Positions 16,163 to 26,013 are shown, counted from the stretch's first letter. The stretch is DNA of 64,000 nucleotides from Bifidobacterium choladohabitans (GCF_016102005.1 NZ_JACFPL010000005.1:62001-126000); one strand, 5' to 3'. A program made the numbers and translations. The notes: a model not told the origin generated them from the sequence alone.

Positions 16163-17731
16163 ATGACCAGGAACGATGCGAACAAAAAGCTGTTCCTCTA
16201 CTCCACGGCGGTTTCTGACGTGGGGTACGTGCGCAGCAACAACCAGGATTCCGCCTTCGCCGGTGAGCGCCTTGTGGCCATGTGCGACGGCATGGGCGGC
16301 CACGCAGGCGGGGATACGGCCTCGACCATAGCCATCCGATCCCTGGCCCACATCGAACGCGACGACCGGGAGCAGGACGTGCAGTCCCTGGCCCGGATGA
16401 TGGAGACCTCGGTCATCGCGGCCCATGACGCCATCGTGGGCAAGGCCAAGCGCGAACACCGCCTGTCAGGCATGGGCACCACGGTCACGGCCCTGGCTCT
16501 GGCCGACGACTCCTGGGTACTGGCCCATATCGGCGACTCCCGGGCCTACCTCCTGCGGGAGGGCAAGCTGATCCGGATGACCCAGGACCACTCCTACGTG
16601 CAGCATCTGATCGACACCGGCCGCATCTCCCCGGCCGAGGCCCGCAACCACCCTCAGCGCAACGTGGTCATGCGGGTCCTTGGGGACTTCGACATCGACC
16701 CCCGCCCGGACATCTCCATCTCCAAGGCCCTGCCCGCAGACCGTTGGATGATCTGCTCGGACGGCCTCTGCGGCGTTCTTGAGGACTCGACCATCGCCGA
16801 GGTGCTGTCCTCGGTCTCGGACCAGGCGGAGTGCGCCCAGCAACTGGTCACCTTCGCCCTGAAGGCCGGCAGCACCGACAACGTGACCGTGGTCATCGCC
16901 GATGCCACGCTGGCCCTGGATGCCGATGCCTTCGATCTGCCCCATCAGACCCCTCTGGTCGGCGGCGCAGCCAGCTCCAACCTGGAGGCCCTGGCCGACA
17001 TCCTGGATGAGCCCGTAGCGGCCGCACCGCGCCTGCGCGACGAGTCCCGGGAGTCCCCCGCCAAGCGGGCCGCCGACCTGACACAGGACCGGGATGCCGG
17101 CAAACAGGAGGACGAGGATGACGAAGGCCGCACCGCCCAACCCTCGGCTGCCCGCGAGGAGAGCGGCGAACGGCATGTGCCCGATACCAGCGAAATCCCC
17201 ATAGTCCACAAGAAGGACGGCTCGGACTCAGCCGACCCTTACGACCCGGACGTGGCCGACGCCATCCACAAGGAGCACCTGGAGCAACGCAAGCGCCAGC
17301 GCTCACGGCACCGGCGGATTCGGCTGATCCTGGCCGGCATCATCGCCCTGGTGATCCTGGTCCTGGCCGGAGGTACGGCGGCGGCCTACCGCTGGAGCCA
17401 GGAACAGTACTACCTGGGCACGGATCAGGGCCGGGTGGCCATCTACCAGGGCGTGCCCACCAAGGCCTTCGCCCTCTCGCTGTCCCACCCGGTGCAGACC
17501 ACGGACATCGCTGTCAAGGGGCTTCCCCAGTCCTGGCGTGACCAGCTGGAAGAGGGCATCACCGTCTCCAGCATGGACGATGCCAAGGAGCACGCCCGTC
17601 TGATCCGCAAGGAGGCCGGCGACCTCAAACGCGAGCAGGCCAAGGAGACCAAGGACGAGTCCGACCAAGCGTCGACTTCTCCTTCAGCCTCGCCCTCACC
17701 GTCGGAAACCGATCAGAGCGGGCGGCAGTAG
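16163..17731 (+). CDS. pstP: PP2C-family Ser/Thr phosphatase PstP
   Basis: 522 aa. The N-terminal PP2C domain (about residues 1-250) has the metal-binding blocks RSNNQDS, MCDGMGGHAGGD, GDSRAYLLR, and SDGLCG near the end, followed by STDNVTVV. An acidic linker leads to one membrane helix at about 385-410 (LILAGIIALVILVLAGG), then an extracytoplasmic tail rich in Ser/Pro/Glu. It reverses phosphorylation by PknA/PknB in the same operon. Length is similar to the mycobacterial protein. Confidence 0.95.
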   Translation: MTRNDANKKLFLYSTAVSDVGYVRSNNQDSAFAGERLVAMCDGMGGHAGGDTASTIAIRSLAHIERDDREQDVQSLARMMETSVIAAHDAIVGKAKREHRLSGMGTTVTALALADDSWVLAHIGDSRAYLLREGKLIRMTQDHSYVQHLIDTGRISPAEARNHPQRNVVMRVLGDFDIDPRPDISISKALPADRWMICSDGLCGVLEDSTIAEVLSSVSDQAECAQQLVTFALKAGSTDNVTVVIADATLALDADAFDLPHQTPLVGGAASSNLEALADILDEPVAAAPRLRDESRESPAKRAADLTQDRDAGKQEDEDDEGRTAQPSAAREESGERHVPDTSEIPIVHKKDGSDSADPYDPDVADAIHKEHLEQRKRQRSRHRRIRLILAGIIALVILVLAGGTAAAYRWSQEQYYLGTDQGRVAIYQGVPTKAFALSLSHPVQTTDIAVKGLPQSWRDQLEEGITVSSMDDAKEHARLIRKEAGDLKREQAKETKDESDQASTSPSASPSPSETDQSGRQ

Positions 17732-17733
17732 TC

Positions 17734-19266
17734 ATGATCATCACCCGTCTGCGCCGCATAGGCCTTCTGCTCTTCTCCCTGCTGGTGGGGTTCATCGGCT
17801 TCTTCCAGATGTTCGCCCGTGCGGCGGGCCGCTTCCCCGGGGATTACGCCGCCCTGCTGGCAGTCACCGCCGCCCTCTTCATCGCCCTCTGGGTCCTGCT
17901 GGAGATTTTCCAGCCTTACGGCAGCCAGGCCATCCTGCCCAGCATCGTCATCCTGAGCTCACTGGGTATCACCCTGATCACCCGCATAGATCTGCGCAAC
18001 GCCCGGATCGGCCAGCCCACACGAGTGGGCTTCACCCAGCTGATCTGGCTGTGTCTGGCCCTGGTCCTGTGCGGACTGCTGGTGGTGCTGCTCCGGGACT
18101 ACAGGCTGCTGCGACGCTTCTCCTATGTGAGCATGGTGGTGGGCCTGGTCCTGCTCCTGTCGCCCATGCTGCCCGGCATCGGCCGCGAGATCGGCGGCGC
18201 CCGCATCTGGATAGGCGTAGGGTCGCACACCCTGCAGCCCGGCGAATTCGCCAAGCTCTTCCTGGCCTTCTTCTTCGCCGCCTATCTGTTCGACCACCGG
18301 GACCAGCTGGCCGTGGGCGGCAAGAAGTTCCTGGGCATGCGGATGCCCCGAATCAAGGACTTTGGCCCCATCATCATCGTCTGGCTTATTTCGCTGGCAG
18401 TCCTGGTCATCCAGCATGATCTGGGCACCTCGCTGATGTACTTCGCCATGTTCGTCTCCATGCTCTATGTGGCCACCGGCCGCACCAGCTGGATCGCCAT
18501 CGGCTCGGTATTCTTCGTCATCGGAGCCGTAGCCGCATCCATGATCTTCGCCCATGTGGGCGCCCGTGTGGACGCCTGGCTGCACCCCTTCAGCGATGCT
18601 GAGTTCGGCAAGGCCTTCGGCGGGTCCGGCCAGCTGGTGCGCGGCATCTTCGGCCTGGCCGCCGGCGGGCTGACCGGCACCGGCCTGGGCCAGGGACGCC
18701 CCTGGATCACCCCCCTGGCCAACTCCGACTTCATCTATACATCGGTGGGCGAGGAGCTTGGGCTGAGCGGCCTGCTGGTGGTCCTGGCTCTCTACCTGGT
18801 CATCGTGGCCTCGGGCATGATCACGGCCATGAAGATCAAGGACGGTTTCGGCAAGCTCCTGGCCTCCGGTCTGGTCTTCACCATGGCCTTCCAGGTCTTC
18901 ACCGTGGTGGGCGGCATCACCTTGGTCATCCCCCTGACCGGCCTGACCATGCCCTACATGGCGGCGGGCGGCTCCAGCCTGGTGGCCAACTGTATCCTGG
19001 CCGTCCTGCTGATCATCATCTCCAACGCAGCCAATAAGCCTGCGCCGCAGGTCAGCTCGGACACCTTCAAGTACGAGGCCCTGGCCGTGCTGCGTCAACA
19101 GGAGACCAGCAAGCGCAGCGGACAGGACGACTCGGACTTTGATTCGAACCCCGACGACCAAGAGTCCCGCGGTCGTCATGCCGGGCCGACCGATCAGGAT
19201 GAGGAAACCGACCTGCCAGCCACCGGCCGCATCCCCGTCCGCCAGGTGCGAGGAGGTGGACAGTGA
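17734..19266 (+). CDS. rodA: SEDS-family peptidoglycan glycosyltransferase (RodA/FtsW type)
   Basis: 510 aa with about ten to twelve membrane helices. It polymerises lipid II into glycan strands. SEDS motifs are present: IGGARIWIGVGSHTLQPGEFAK, VIQHDLGTSLMYF and NSDFIYTSVGEELGL. A hydrophilic acidic C-terminal tail of about 75 residues is cytoplasmic. The stop overlaps the GTG start of pbpA by 4 nt, so it is coupled to its partner class B PBP, as in the orthologous mycobacterial operon. Confidence 0.95.
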   Translation: MIITRLRRIGLLLFSLLVGFIGFFQMFARAAGRFPGDYAALLAVTAALFIALWVLLEIFQPYGSQAILPSIVILSSLGITLITRIDLRNARIGQPTRVGFTQLIWLCLALVLCGLLVVLLRDYRLLRRFSYVSMVVGLVLLLSPMLPGIGREIGGARIWIGVGSHTLQPGEFAKLFLAFFFAAYLFDHRDQLAVGGKKFLGMRMPRIKDFGPIIIVWLISLAVLVIQHDLGTSLMYFAMFVSMLYVATGRTSWIAIGSVFFVIGAVAASMIFAHVGARVDAWLHPFSDAEFGKAFGGSGQLVRGIFGLAAGGLTGTGLGQGRPWITPLANSDFIYTSVGEELGLSGLLVVLALYLVIVASGMITAMKIKDGFGKLLASGLVFTMAFQVFTVVGGITLVIPLTGLTMPYMAAGGSSLVANCILAVLLIIISNAANKPAPQVSSDTFKYEALAVLRQQETSKRSGQDDSDFDSNPDDQESRGRHAGPTDQDEETDLPATGRIPVRQVRGGGQ

Positions 19267-20726
19267 ACAAGGCCCTGCGTCAACTCTTCAACGCCGTCAT
19301 CATCCTCTTCGTCATCCTGGGGCTTTCCAGCTCCATCATCATGGTGATCCGGGCGGGCAACCTTAACTCGGACCCCCGCAATCTGCGCGCCCTCTATCAC
19401 GAGTATGCGGCGCCCAGGGGGGCCATCCTGACATCGGACGGCGCCGTCATGGCCCAGTCCGACCCCATCAACGACTCCTTCCAGTACCAGCGGCACTACC
19501 ACAAGGGAGCCGTCTACTCGCCCATCACCGGCTACTACTCCATCACCAGCCCGGCAGACCGGGGAATCGAGGCCTCGCGCGACCGACTGCTGAGCGGCCA
19601 GTCCGACAGCCTGTGGATGGACCGGCTCAAGTCCCTCTTCACCGGCACCCAGAACAAGGGCGCCTCCATCGAGACCTCCATCAATCCCAAGATGCAGGAG
19701 GCCGCCTACGCCATGCTGGGCAACTTGTCCGGTTCCGTAGTGGCCATCGAGCCCTCCACAGGCCGCATCCTGACCATGGTCAGCACGCCGAGCTACAACC
19801 CCGAAGACCTGACCGCCCACGACAGCGGGGATGCCTCCCAGGCCTACCAGAAGCTGGCCTCCCGTTCCGACAACCCCATGCTCAACCGGGCCACCTCGCA
19901 GCTGTATCCGCCGGGGTCCACCTTCAAGGTGGTTGTGGCCGCCGCCGCCCTGGAGTCCGGCCAGTATCACCCCGACAGCCAACTGCCGGCCGGGGCCTCA
20001 TACACCCTGCCTGGCACCAATTACAATCTGACCAATTCCACTTCCGCGGCCAACGGATCCAACGGCAAGATCAGCCTGGAGAACGCCCTGGCCTACTCAT
20101 CCAACACGGCCTTCTCCCAGCTGGGGGTCGCCCTGGGCGACAAGACGCTGGCAGCACAGGCCCGAAAGTTCGGCTACGGCTCCACCATCACCCTGGACGG
20201 GACCAACTCCACAGGACGGCCCATGAAGGCCGTGGCCTCCAAGTTCCCCGAGGACCAGTCCCAGGATCGGCTCGCCTTGGCCTCCATCGGCCAGGGGGAC
20301 ACCCTGTCCACTCCGCTGCAGGCTGCCATGACGGCCGCTGCCGTGGCCAACGGGGGCAAGCTCATGCAGCCGACCCTGGTGGACCGGGTGCGCTCCAGCG
20401 ACCTGAGCGTCATCAGCGAGACAACGCCCTCAGTCTACTCACAGGCCTTCTCCTCGGACACCGCCAAGGCCCTGACCACCATGATGGAGGCAGTGACCAC
20501 CAAGAGCTACCCGAATCTGGCCATCCCCGGCATGCAGGTGGCCGCCAAGTCCGGCACGGCTCAGATCGGTGCAGGCAATACGGCAAATGACGGGTGGATG
20601 ATAGGATTCGCTCCGGCCGACAAGCCCAAGGTAGCCGTAGCCGTTGTGGTGCATGGAATCTCCACCTACGGCATAGATGCCGCCGGGCCGATCATGAAAC
20701 GCGTCATGCAGGAGGCTGCCAAGTGA
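19263..20726 (+). CDS. pbpA: Class B penicillin-binding protein PbpA (transpeptidase)
   Basis: 487 aa. One N-terminal membrane anchor (about residues 8-30) is followed by a dimerisation region and the transpeptidase domain. The catalytic SxxK is STFK in PPGSTFKVVVAAA, the SxN motif is SSN in AYSSNTAFSQLG and the third motif is KSGTA. GTG start with AGGAGG upstream. It cross-links the glycan made by RodA, with which it overlaps by 4 nt; its own stop overlaps the pknA start (GTGA). Confidence 0.95.
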   Translation: MNKALRQLFNAVIILFVILGLSSSIIMVIRAGNLNSDPRNLRALYHEYAAPRGAILTSDGAVMAQSDPINDSFQYQRHYHKGAVYSPITGYYSITSPADRGIEASRDRLLSGQSDSLWMDRLKSLFTGTQNKGASIETSINPKMQEAAYAMLGNLSGSVVAIEPSTGRILTMVSTPSYNPEDLTAHDSGDASQAYQKLASRSDNPMLNRATSQLYPPGSTFKVVVAAAALESGQYHPDSQLPAGASYTLPGTNYNLTNSTSAANGSNGKISLENALAYSSNTAFSQLGVALGDKTLAAQARKFGYGSTITLDGTNSTGRPMKAVASKFPEDQSQDRLALASIGQGDTLSTPLQAAMTAAAVANGGKLMQPTLVDRVRSSDLSVISETTPSVYSQAFSSDTAKALTTMMEAVTTKSYPNLAIPGMQVAAKSGTAQIGAGNTANDGWMIGFAPADKPKVAVAVVVHGISTYGIDAAGPIMKRVMQEAAK

Positions 20727-21715
20727 AACTCATACAAGGACAGCTCATCCATCGACGGTACCGACTGGACCGCCGCCTGGCCCAAGGGGGCATGGGCGAA
20801 GTCTGGAAGGGCTACGACATAGAATTGGGCCGCGTGGTGGCCATCAAGGCCCTGCGCGAGGATCTGACCAACGAGGAGTCCAAGCTGCTGCGGCTGCGGG
20901 CGGAGGCGCACAATTCCGCCAACCTGGCCCACCCCAACATCGCCGCCCTCTTCGAGTACTACGAGCACGACGGCATCGGATTCCTGATCATGGAGTACGT
21001 GCCCAGCCAATCCCTGGCAGAGATCTACCGGGACCGGGGCGCCCTGGACCCGATCGAGCTGCTGCCCATCCTGATACAGACGGCCCGAGGGCTCTATGTG
21101 GCCCACTCCCACGGGGTCATCCACCGGGACGTCAAGCCAGCCAACATCATGGTCTCCGACACCGGCGAGGTCAAGATCACCGATTTCGGCGTCTCCTACT
21201 CCACCAACCAGGGACAGATCACCCAGGACGGCATGGTGGTGGGCACGGCCCAGTACATCTCGCCCGAGCAGGCCCAGGGCCTCCAGGCCACGCCCCAGTC
21301 CGACATCTACTCCCTGGGCGTGGTGGCCTACGAGGGGCTCTGCGGGCACCGACCCTTTACCGGAGCAACCCCGGTGGACATCGCCGCGGCACACGTCAAC
21401 GACCCTGTGCCGCCACTGCCCGACTCGGTGGACAACCAACTCATGAACTTCGTCATGTCCATGCTGGCCAAGGACCCGCGAGACCGCCCGGCGAATGCCC
21501 TGGTGGTCTCGCACACGCTGGCCAGGATCGAACAGCGGTTGCTGGATCAGCAGCTGGGCGAGACGGAGGTCATCGACCCGCGCGCACCCATGCCTCGACG
21601 CATTGTGAGCAGGCCACACGCGGCAAAAGACATCTTCAGGCCCTTCTGGGGGCACTATGGAGAAGGAAGCGCACAGCGCGGCCTTGAAGCGACGAACGGA
21701 GGGGATACCCTATGA
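20723..21715 (+). CDS. pknA: Ser/Thr protein kinase PknA (no membrane domain)
   Basis: 330 aa. Hanks-type kinase: glycine loop AQGGMGEVWKG, catalytic Lys in VVAIKALRE, HRDVKPANIM catalytic loop, DFGVS, GTAQYISPEQA. After the kinase domain (about residues 10-270) there is only a short basic tail with no membrane helix, unlike mycobacterial PknA, so this one is probably cytosolic or recruited by partners. GTG 20723 overlaps the pbpA stop, with AGGAGG nine bases upstream; an upstream in-frame extension inside pbpA is rejected. Its stop overlaps the pknB ATG (ATGA). Confidence 0.93.
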   Translation: MKLIQGQLIHRRYRLDRRLAQGGMGEVWKGYDIELGRVVAIKALREDLTNEESKLLRLRAEAHNSANLAHPNIAALFEYYEHDGIGFLIMEYVPSQSLAEIYRDRGALDPIELLPILIQTARGLYVAHSHGVIHRDVKPANIMVSDTGEVKITDFGVSYSTNQGQITQDGMVVGTAQYISPEQAQGLQATPQSDIYSLGVVAYEGLCGHRPFTGATPVDIAAAHVNDPVPPLPDSVDNQLMNFVMSMLAKDPRDRPANALVVSHTLARIEQRLLDQQLGETEVIDPRAPMPRRIVSRPHAAKDIFRPFWGHYGEGSAQRGLEATNGGDTL

Positions 21716-23874
21716 GCATCACACTGCCGCCGTCCCTAGCGGACGGACGCTACCGTCTGGGACAGCTGATCGGACGCGGTGGCATGGCCGAGGTCCACAA
21801 GGCTGTGGACACGCGTTTGGGAAGGACGGTCGCGGTCAAGATCATGCGTTCCGATCTGGCCAACGACGAGGTCTTCCTATCGCGGTTCCGCCGGGAGGCC
21901 CACTCGGTCGCGCTGCTCAACAACCCCAACATCGTCTCCATCTACGACTCTGGCGAGGAGATACTGACAGACGACCAGGGCAACCATGAGCGGGTGCCCT
22001 ACCTGGTCATGGAGTACGTCAAGGGCCAGACCCTGCGGTCCATCCTCAAGGAGAACGGGGCCCTGAGCCAGCGCGACAGCGAGCAGGTCATGCTGGGCAT
22101 GCTGAGCGCCCTGGACTACTCCCACCACATGGGCGTCATCCACCGGGACATCAAGCCCGGCAACATCATGATCTCGGAGCAGGGCATCGTCAAGGTCATG
22201 GACTTCGGCATCGCCCGGGCCATGGACGATTCGGCCGCCACAATGACCCAGTCCCAGGGCGTGGTGGGCACGGCCCAGTACCTGAGCCCCGAGCAGGCCC
22301 GCGGCGAGAGCGTGGACATGCGCTCCGACCTCTACTCGGCCGGCTGCGTCCTCTACGAAATGCTGACCGGGCGGCCGCCCTTCAACGGGGATTCGGCCGT
22401 GGCCATCGCCTACCAGCACGTCACCGAGGTGGCCACCCCGCCCAGCACCATCGTGCCCGGTCTGCCGAAGATGTGGGATTCCATCTGCGCCAAGGCCATG
22501 GCCAAGGACCGCCAGAACCGGTACGCCACAGCCGCCGCCTTCAAGAGCGACATCCTTGCCTTCATGAACGGCGGGACCCCGGTGGCTGCCGCCTTCAACC
22601 CGCTGACCGACCTGGCCAACGTCAAGGCCCGCAAGGATGCCGAGCAGGGCACCGAAACGGCCACCATGCCGCTGACCGAAGAGGAGACGGCCGCCACCCA
22701 GGCCTTCAACCCTGTTCAGGACCCGCTCAATCCGGCCGCTGCCACCGATGTTGCAACGGCTGAGCGCACGGTCACCAAGGCGGCCCAGAAGAAGTCCAAA
22801 CGGCGCAAGAAGATCATCATCGGCGCCATCGTGGCGGCTTTGGTCCTGGTGCTCGCCGGACTGGGCGCTTGGAATGTGCTAAGCCGAAACCGCCATCCGA
22901 TGGCCGAGGTGCCTACCATCAACGCGCAGATGTCGCGTATCCTTGCCCGTGAGAAGGTCACCGCCGCAGGCTTCCACTACCAGGAGAAGGAAGACAACGA
23001 CTCGGCCGAACCCAAGGGGACCTTCACCAAGCAGAGCCCCAAGGGCGGAAGCATGGCTCCCAAGGGCTCCACAGTGACCGTCTGGTTCTCCTCCGGACCC
23101 AAGGACACGGCCATCCCCGATGTCAAGGGCATGACCCAGCAGGAGGCCCGCAGTGCCCTGGAGAAGGCCGGATTCAAGGTCTCCCCCGCCGCCTCCGTGG
23201 AAGACAGCCAGGACGTACCCAAGGACCACGTGACCCGCACGGATCCTGCCGCGGGCCAGAGCGTGGCCAAGGGGACCAGCATCCTGGTCTACATCTCCTC
23301 GGGCATGACCAAGGTGCCCGATCTGTCTGGCAAGACCAAGGACGACGCGACCAAGACCCTACAGAGCCTGCACTTCAACATCACCATCCGCGAGCAGGCC
23401 TCCAACACCGTGGCCAAGGACATGGTCATCAGCACCGATCCGGCTGCCGGGTCCTCCATCCAGCAGGGAGCCATGATCACGGTCACCGTGAGCAACGGCA
23501 TGCAGCTGGGCAACTACGTCGGCATGACCCTGGGCGAGGCCAAACGCAACCTGGGCCAGGGTGTCAACATCACGGTCAACGGCCCCAACAACGACAACGC
23601 CGTGGTCACCGGCCAGGATCCCACATCAGGTTCCTCCTTCGACAAGTCCAAGGACACCATCACCCTGACCACGGCCATCAGCGTCCCGCCCTTCTCCCAG
23701 GGCGAGACCTTGGGCAGCTATCGGCAGAAGCTGACCAACAGCGGCGTCAGCGCCGACAGGATCACTTCCGTCGGCAAGGACACGGACAAGGTGACCGCGG
23801 TAAGTCCCGGAGCCGGGAGCAGGGTGGACGACAACACCCCCATCACGGTGACCACCGTCAGCTCCACCAACTGA
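21712..23874 (+). CDS. pknB: PASTA-domain Ser/Thr protein kinase PknB
   Basis: 720 aa. Kinase domain at about residues 14-280 (IGRGGMAEVHKA, AVKIMRSD, HRDIKPGNIM, MDFGIA, GTAQYLSPEQA). A juxtamembrane linker precedes one helix at about 364-386 (IIIGAIVAALVLVLAGLGAW). The outside part (about 395-720) holds three clear PASTA units (for example AIPDVKGMTQQEARSAL) and two divergent ones. PASTA domains sense muropeptides/lipid II, and the kinase coordinates division and wall synthesis. Last gene of the operon; terminator-like hairpin directly after it. Confidence 0.96.
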   Translation: MSITLPPSLADGRYRLGQLIGRGGMAEVHKAVDTRLGRTVAVKIMRSDLANDEVFLSRFRREAHSVALLNNPNIVSIYDSGEEILTDDQGNHERVPYLVMEYVKGQTLRSILKENGALSQRDSEQVMLGMLSALDYSHHMGVIHRDIKPGNIMISEQGIVKVMDFGIARAMDDSAATMTQSQGVVGTAQYLSPEQARGESVDMRSDLYSAGCVLYEMLTGRPPFNGDSAVAIAYQHVTEVATPPSTIVPGLPKMWDSICAKAMAKDRQNRYATAAAFKSDILAFMNGGTPVAAAFNPLTDLANVKARKDAEQGTETATMPLTEEETAATQAFNPVQDPLNPAAATDVATAERTVTKAAQKKSKRRKKIIIGAIVAALVLVLAGLGAWNVLSRNRHPMAEVPTINAQMSRILAREKVTAAGFHYQEKEDNDSAEPKGTFTKQSPKGGSMAPKGSTVTVWFSSGPKDTAIPDVKGMTQQEARSALEKAGFKVSPAASVEDSQDVPKDHVTRTDPAAGQSVAKGTSILVYISSGMTKVPDLSGKTKDDATKTLQSLHFNITIREQASNTVAKDMVISTDPAAGSSIQQGAMITVTVSNGMQLGNYVGMTLGEAKRNLGQGVNITVNGPNNDNAVVTGQDPTSGSSFDKSKDTITLTTAISVPPFSQGETLGSYRQKLTNSGVSADRITSVGKDTDKVTAVSPGAGSRVDDNTPITVTTVSSTN

Positions 23875-23880
23875 CCCTAT

Positions 23881-23911
23881 GGCCCGGCGGTCAAAGTCTT
23901 GCCGCCGGGCC
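23881..23911 (+). terminator. Hairpin after pknB
   Basis: GGCCCGGCGG at 23881-23890 pairs perfectly with CCGCCGGGCC at 23902-23911 (11-nt loop), seven bases after the pknB stop. No T-tract follows, so termination strength is uncertain. Confidence 0.65.
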
Positions 23912-24073
23912 ATATCGTTGGTCATATAGCCGGACAGAGCAAATACGGGGTGAGCATAGCGGCACCTACCGGACTGTGTCATCAGGACCATGACCACAGA
24001 GCATGGCTACCGGGGTGTCTTAGATAACCTTGGGCAATCACTTCTGGCAGTCGGCAATGCATGACATCAATAG

Positions 24074-24117
24074 GCGGCGGGGCCGCAGAATCACGTTGAA
24101 TCCTGCGGCCCCGCCGC
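24074..24117 (-). terminator. Strong hairpin downstream of the sortase gene
   Basis: A perfect 15-bp GC-rich stem (24074-24088 with 24103-24117), 19 bases beyond the sortase stop on the minus strand. It lacks a clear T-tract. Together with 23881-23911 it separates the two convergent operons. Confidence 0.65.
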
Positions 24118-24135
24118 TCTTCCATGCCACCCAGG

Positions 24136-25251
24136 TCAGAAGGTGGAGTAGTTGGACATCTGTCTGAGCATGGGCACGTTGCTGGCCAGCCACGGGAAGC
24201 CCCATTCCATCAAGGCACAGGCCAGAGCCAGCAGGAGCAGAATCAGCAGAAGCCAGCGAATCGGAGCTATACCGGACTGGTGCCGCAGCAGCCAACCATA
24301 GAGGCTGATCATGGGCTGAGGCTTCTCGCCCTTGCGAATCTGCCGCAGCAGGGGGTAACGCCAGGCTGCCAGCGCCGCCAGGTAGATGATCAGATAGGCT
24401 GCTGCCAAGACCAGGAAGACCGGCTGCAGAGAACCCAGCCTGGCCATCACCGAGCCCTTGTCGTCTGCGAAGGCCACGTTGCTGCCACGGTCGCCCAGCA
24501 GTTCCTTGGGCACTCCGTCGGACACCTTGGCCCAGTAGTCGAATTCGCCCCAGCTGATCCAGCGGTGGGTGGCTGTGGTGTACTTGGGCTCGCAGGTGGT
24601 CAGGGTGATCATGCGCCGATCAGGAGCCTGGTTGGGCGAATAGGGGTTGGGAGCGATAACGCTGACTTCGTTGGCTGCGACGATCTTGTAGCGGGTGTAG
24701 TGGTAGACGTACCAGTAATCCTTGGTGCGCAGGACGATGGCATCGCCGACTCGCAGCTCGTCCACATGTCCCAGCGGCTCACCATAGCCGGCGCGGTGTC
24801 CGGCAATGGCCACGTTGCCCATCTCGCCAGGCATCTGCGTATTGGGGTAGTGTCCCAGCCCCGCGTAGGCCAGCTCTCGGGGCGACGTGCCCTGAACCAC
24901 GTTGCGCTCCCAATGCTGTCCAAAACGGGGAATGTAGGCCTGGGCAATCAGTTCACCCTCGGAGGCCTGCTTGGGCTGCACCGGCGGATCCCCCTTCTGA
25001 GGCTTGGCCACCTTGCGGGTGTCGCCCGATCCCGGGTTGCTCCAGGAGGTCGAGGCCCGGGCCTCCAACTGCTGATGCTCGGACTGCACGCCGGTCCACC
25101 AGAGCTGCCAGACCACGTAGAGTGCGCAGACGACTGCCAGAGTGATCAGCAGCTCCCCTACGATTTCTGCAATGCCCACCAGCCAGGTTCGCCGCTTATC
25201 CGCCGGTTTGTCGACCGACGTTTTGTCGTTCTCCGAGTCCTCTGTCGTCAT
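24136..25251 (-). CDS. srtE: Class E sortase
   Basis: 371 aa. N-terminal helix (about residues 25-48), then the sortase domain with His in VAIAGHRAGYGEPL and the nucleophile Cys220 in MITLTTCEPKY (TLTTC motif), followed by a conserved Arg-containing stretch. Two or more hydrophobic segments near the C-terminus (AAAYLIIYLAALAA, WLLLILLLLALACALMEWGF) give an extended membrane tail, longer than in many sortases. Class E enzymes cut LAXTG motifs; the protein at 13817-14701 ends in LAKTG. It directly follows the DUF881 gene with no intergenic base. Confidence 0.93.
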   Translation of the reverse strand: MTTEDSENDKTSVDKPADKRRTWLVGIAEIVGELLITLAVVCALYVVWQLWWTGVQSEHQQLEARASTSWSNPGSGDTRKVAKPQKGDPPVQPKQASEGELIAQAYIPRFGQHWERNVVQGTSPRELAYAGLGHYPNTQMPGEMGNVAIAGHRAGYGEPLGHVDELRVGDAIVLRTKDYWYVYHYTRYKIVAANEVSVIAPNPYSPNQAPDRRMITLTTCEPKYTTATHRWISWGEFDYWAKVSDGVPKELLGDRGSNVAFADDKGSVMARLGSLQPVFLVLAAAYLIIYLAALAAWRYPLLRQIRKGEKPQPMISLYGWLLRHQSGIAPIRWLLLILLLLALACALMEWGFPWLASNVPMLRQMSNYSTF

Positions 25252-26013
25252 TTACCGTGCCTTCTCATCTAGCGATGCGTACTGGAGTGGCTGCAGGACA
25301 GCCGTCGTCTCAGGGAATCTCAGATTATCCGAAGATTCGACATTCCAACCCAGACCTACCGTATTCACATACTCCTTGTAAATCCGGATGGATGGCGAAG
25401 CATTCAGGGACTTGGTCATCCGGTCGACTGGCCCTATGGCTGAAATCTTATATGGCGGCGAGTACTTTCGGCCATGCAACAGCAACACATTGCCCACGCA
25501 TCGCACGGCCGTGGTGGGCAGAACCCGCTGATCCTGGATCCGCATGGACTCGGCTCCCCCGGCCCAAAGCGCGTTGACCACGCTCTCCACATCCTGCTGA
25601 TGGATCACGTAATCGTTGATGTTGGCCGTTGACCCGTCGGAGCCCACCTTCTGCTGCCAGAGCGGGGAATCATTGAGGGTCACCGTCAGTCCCGGCCCCT
25701 GGACGGCCTTGAGCACCGTGCCCGAGCCGGGGTCCTCGCGAGCCTGGTCCGAGCCGCCCTTGTCGTCATCGGTCAGGGTCTTCAGCGCGTTGATCTGCGA
25801 GCTCATGTCATTGATGTCCTTGCGCAGCTCGGCAGCCTTGTTTTCTCGCTCCTCCACAAGCCCGGCCGTGTCCGAGGTGACCGTGACCGTCCTGTTGACC
25901 CGGATGTTGGTGGTCAGCATGAACCCGACCAGGGCCAGCACCACAGCCACAGACACTGTGCCGACCAGGGACCTGCGCGCACCGTGCCGTCCCGTTCGTC
26001 TGGCCATAGGCAT
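25252..26013 (-). CDS. DUF881 family membrane protein
   Basis: 253 aa. A short basic N-terminus, one membrane helix (about residues 15-35, LVGTVSVAVVLALVGFMLTT), a coiled coil (about 55-90) and the DUF881 domain with VLKAVQGPGLTVTLNDSP, INDYVIHQQDVESVVNALW and MRIQDQRVLPTTAVRCVGNVLLL-type blocks. DUF881 genes sit next to crgA in many actinobacteria, suggesting a division or envelope role that is not proven. The sortase gene abuts it, so the two form an operon. A second ATG two codons in (26007) is equally possible. Confidence 0.9.
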   Translation of the reverse strand: MPMARRTGRHGARRSLVGTVSVAVVLALVGFMLTTNIRVNRTVTVTSDTAGLVEERENKAAELRKDINDMSSQINALKTLTDDDKGGSDQAREDPGSGTVLKAVQGPGLTVTLNDSPLWQQKVGSDGSTANINDYVIHQQDVESVVNALWAGGAESMRIQDQRVLPTTAVRCVGNVLLLHGRKYSPPYKISAIGPVDRMTKSLNASPSIRIYKEYVNTVGLGWNVESSDNLRFPETTAVLQPLQYASLDEKAR

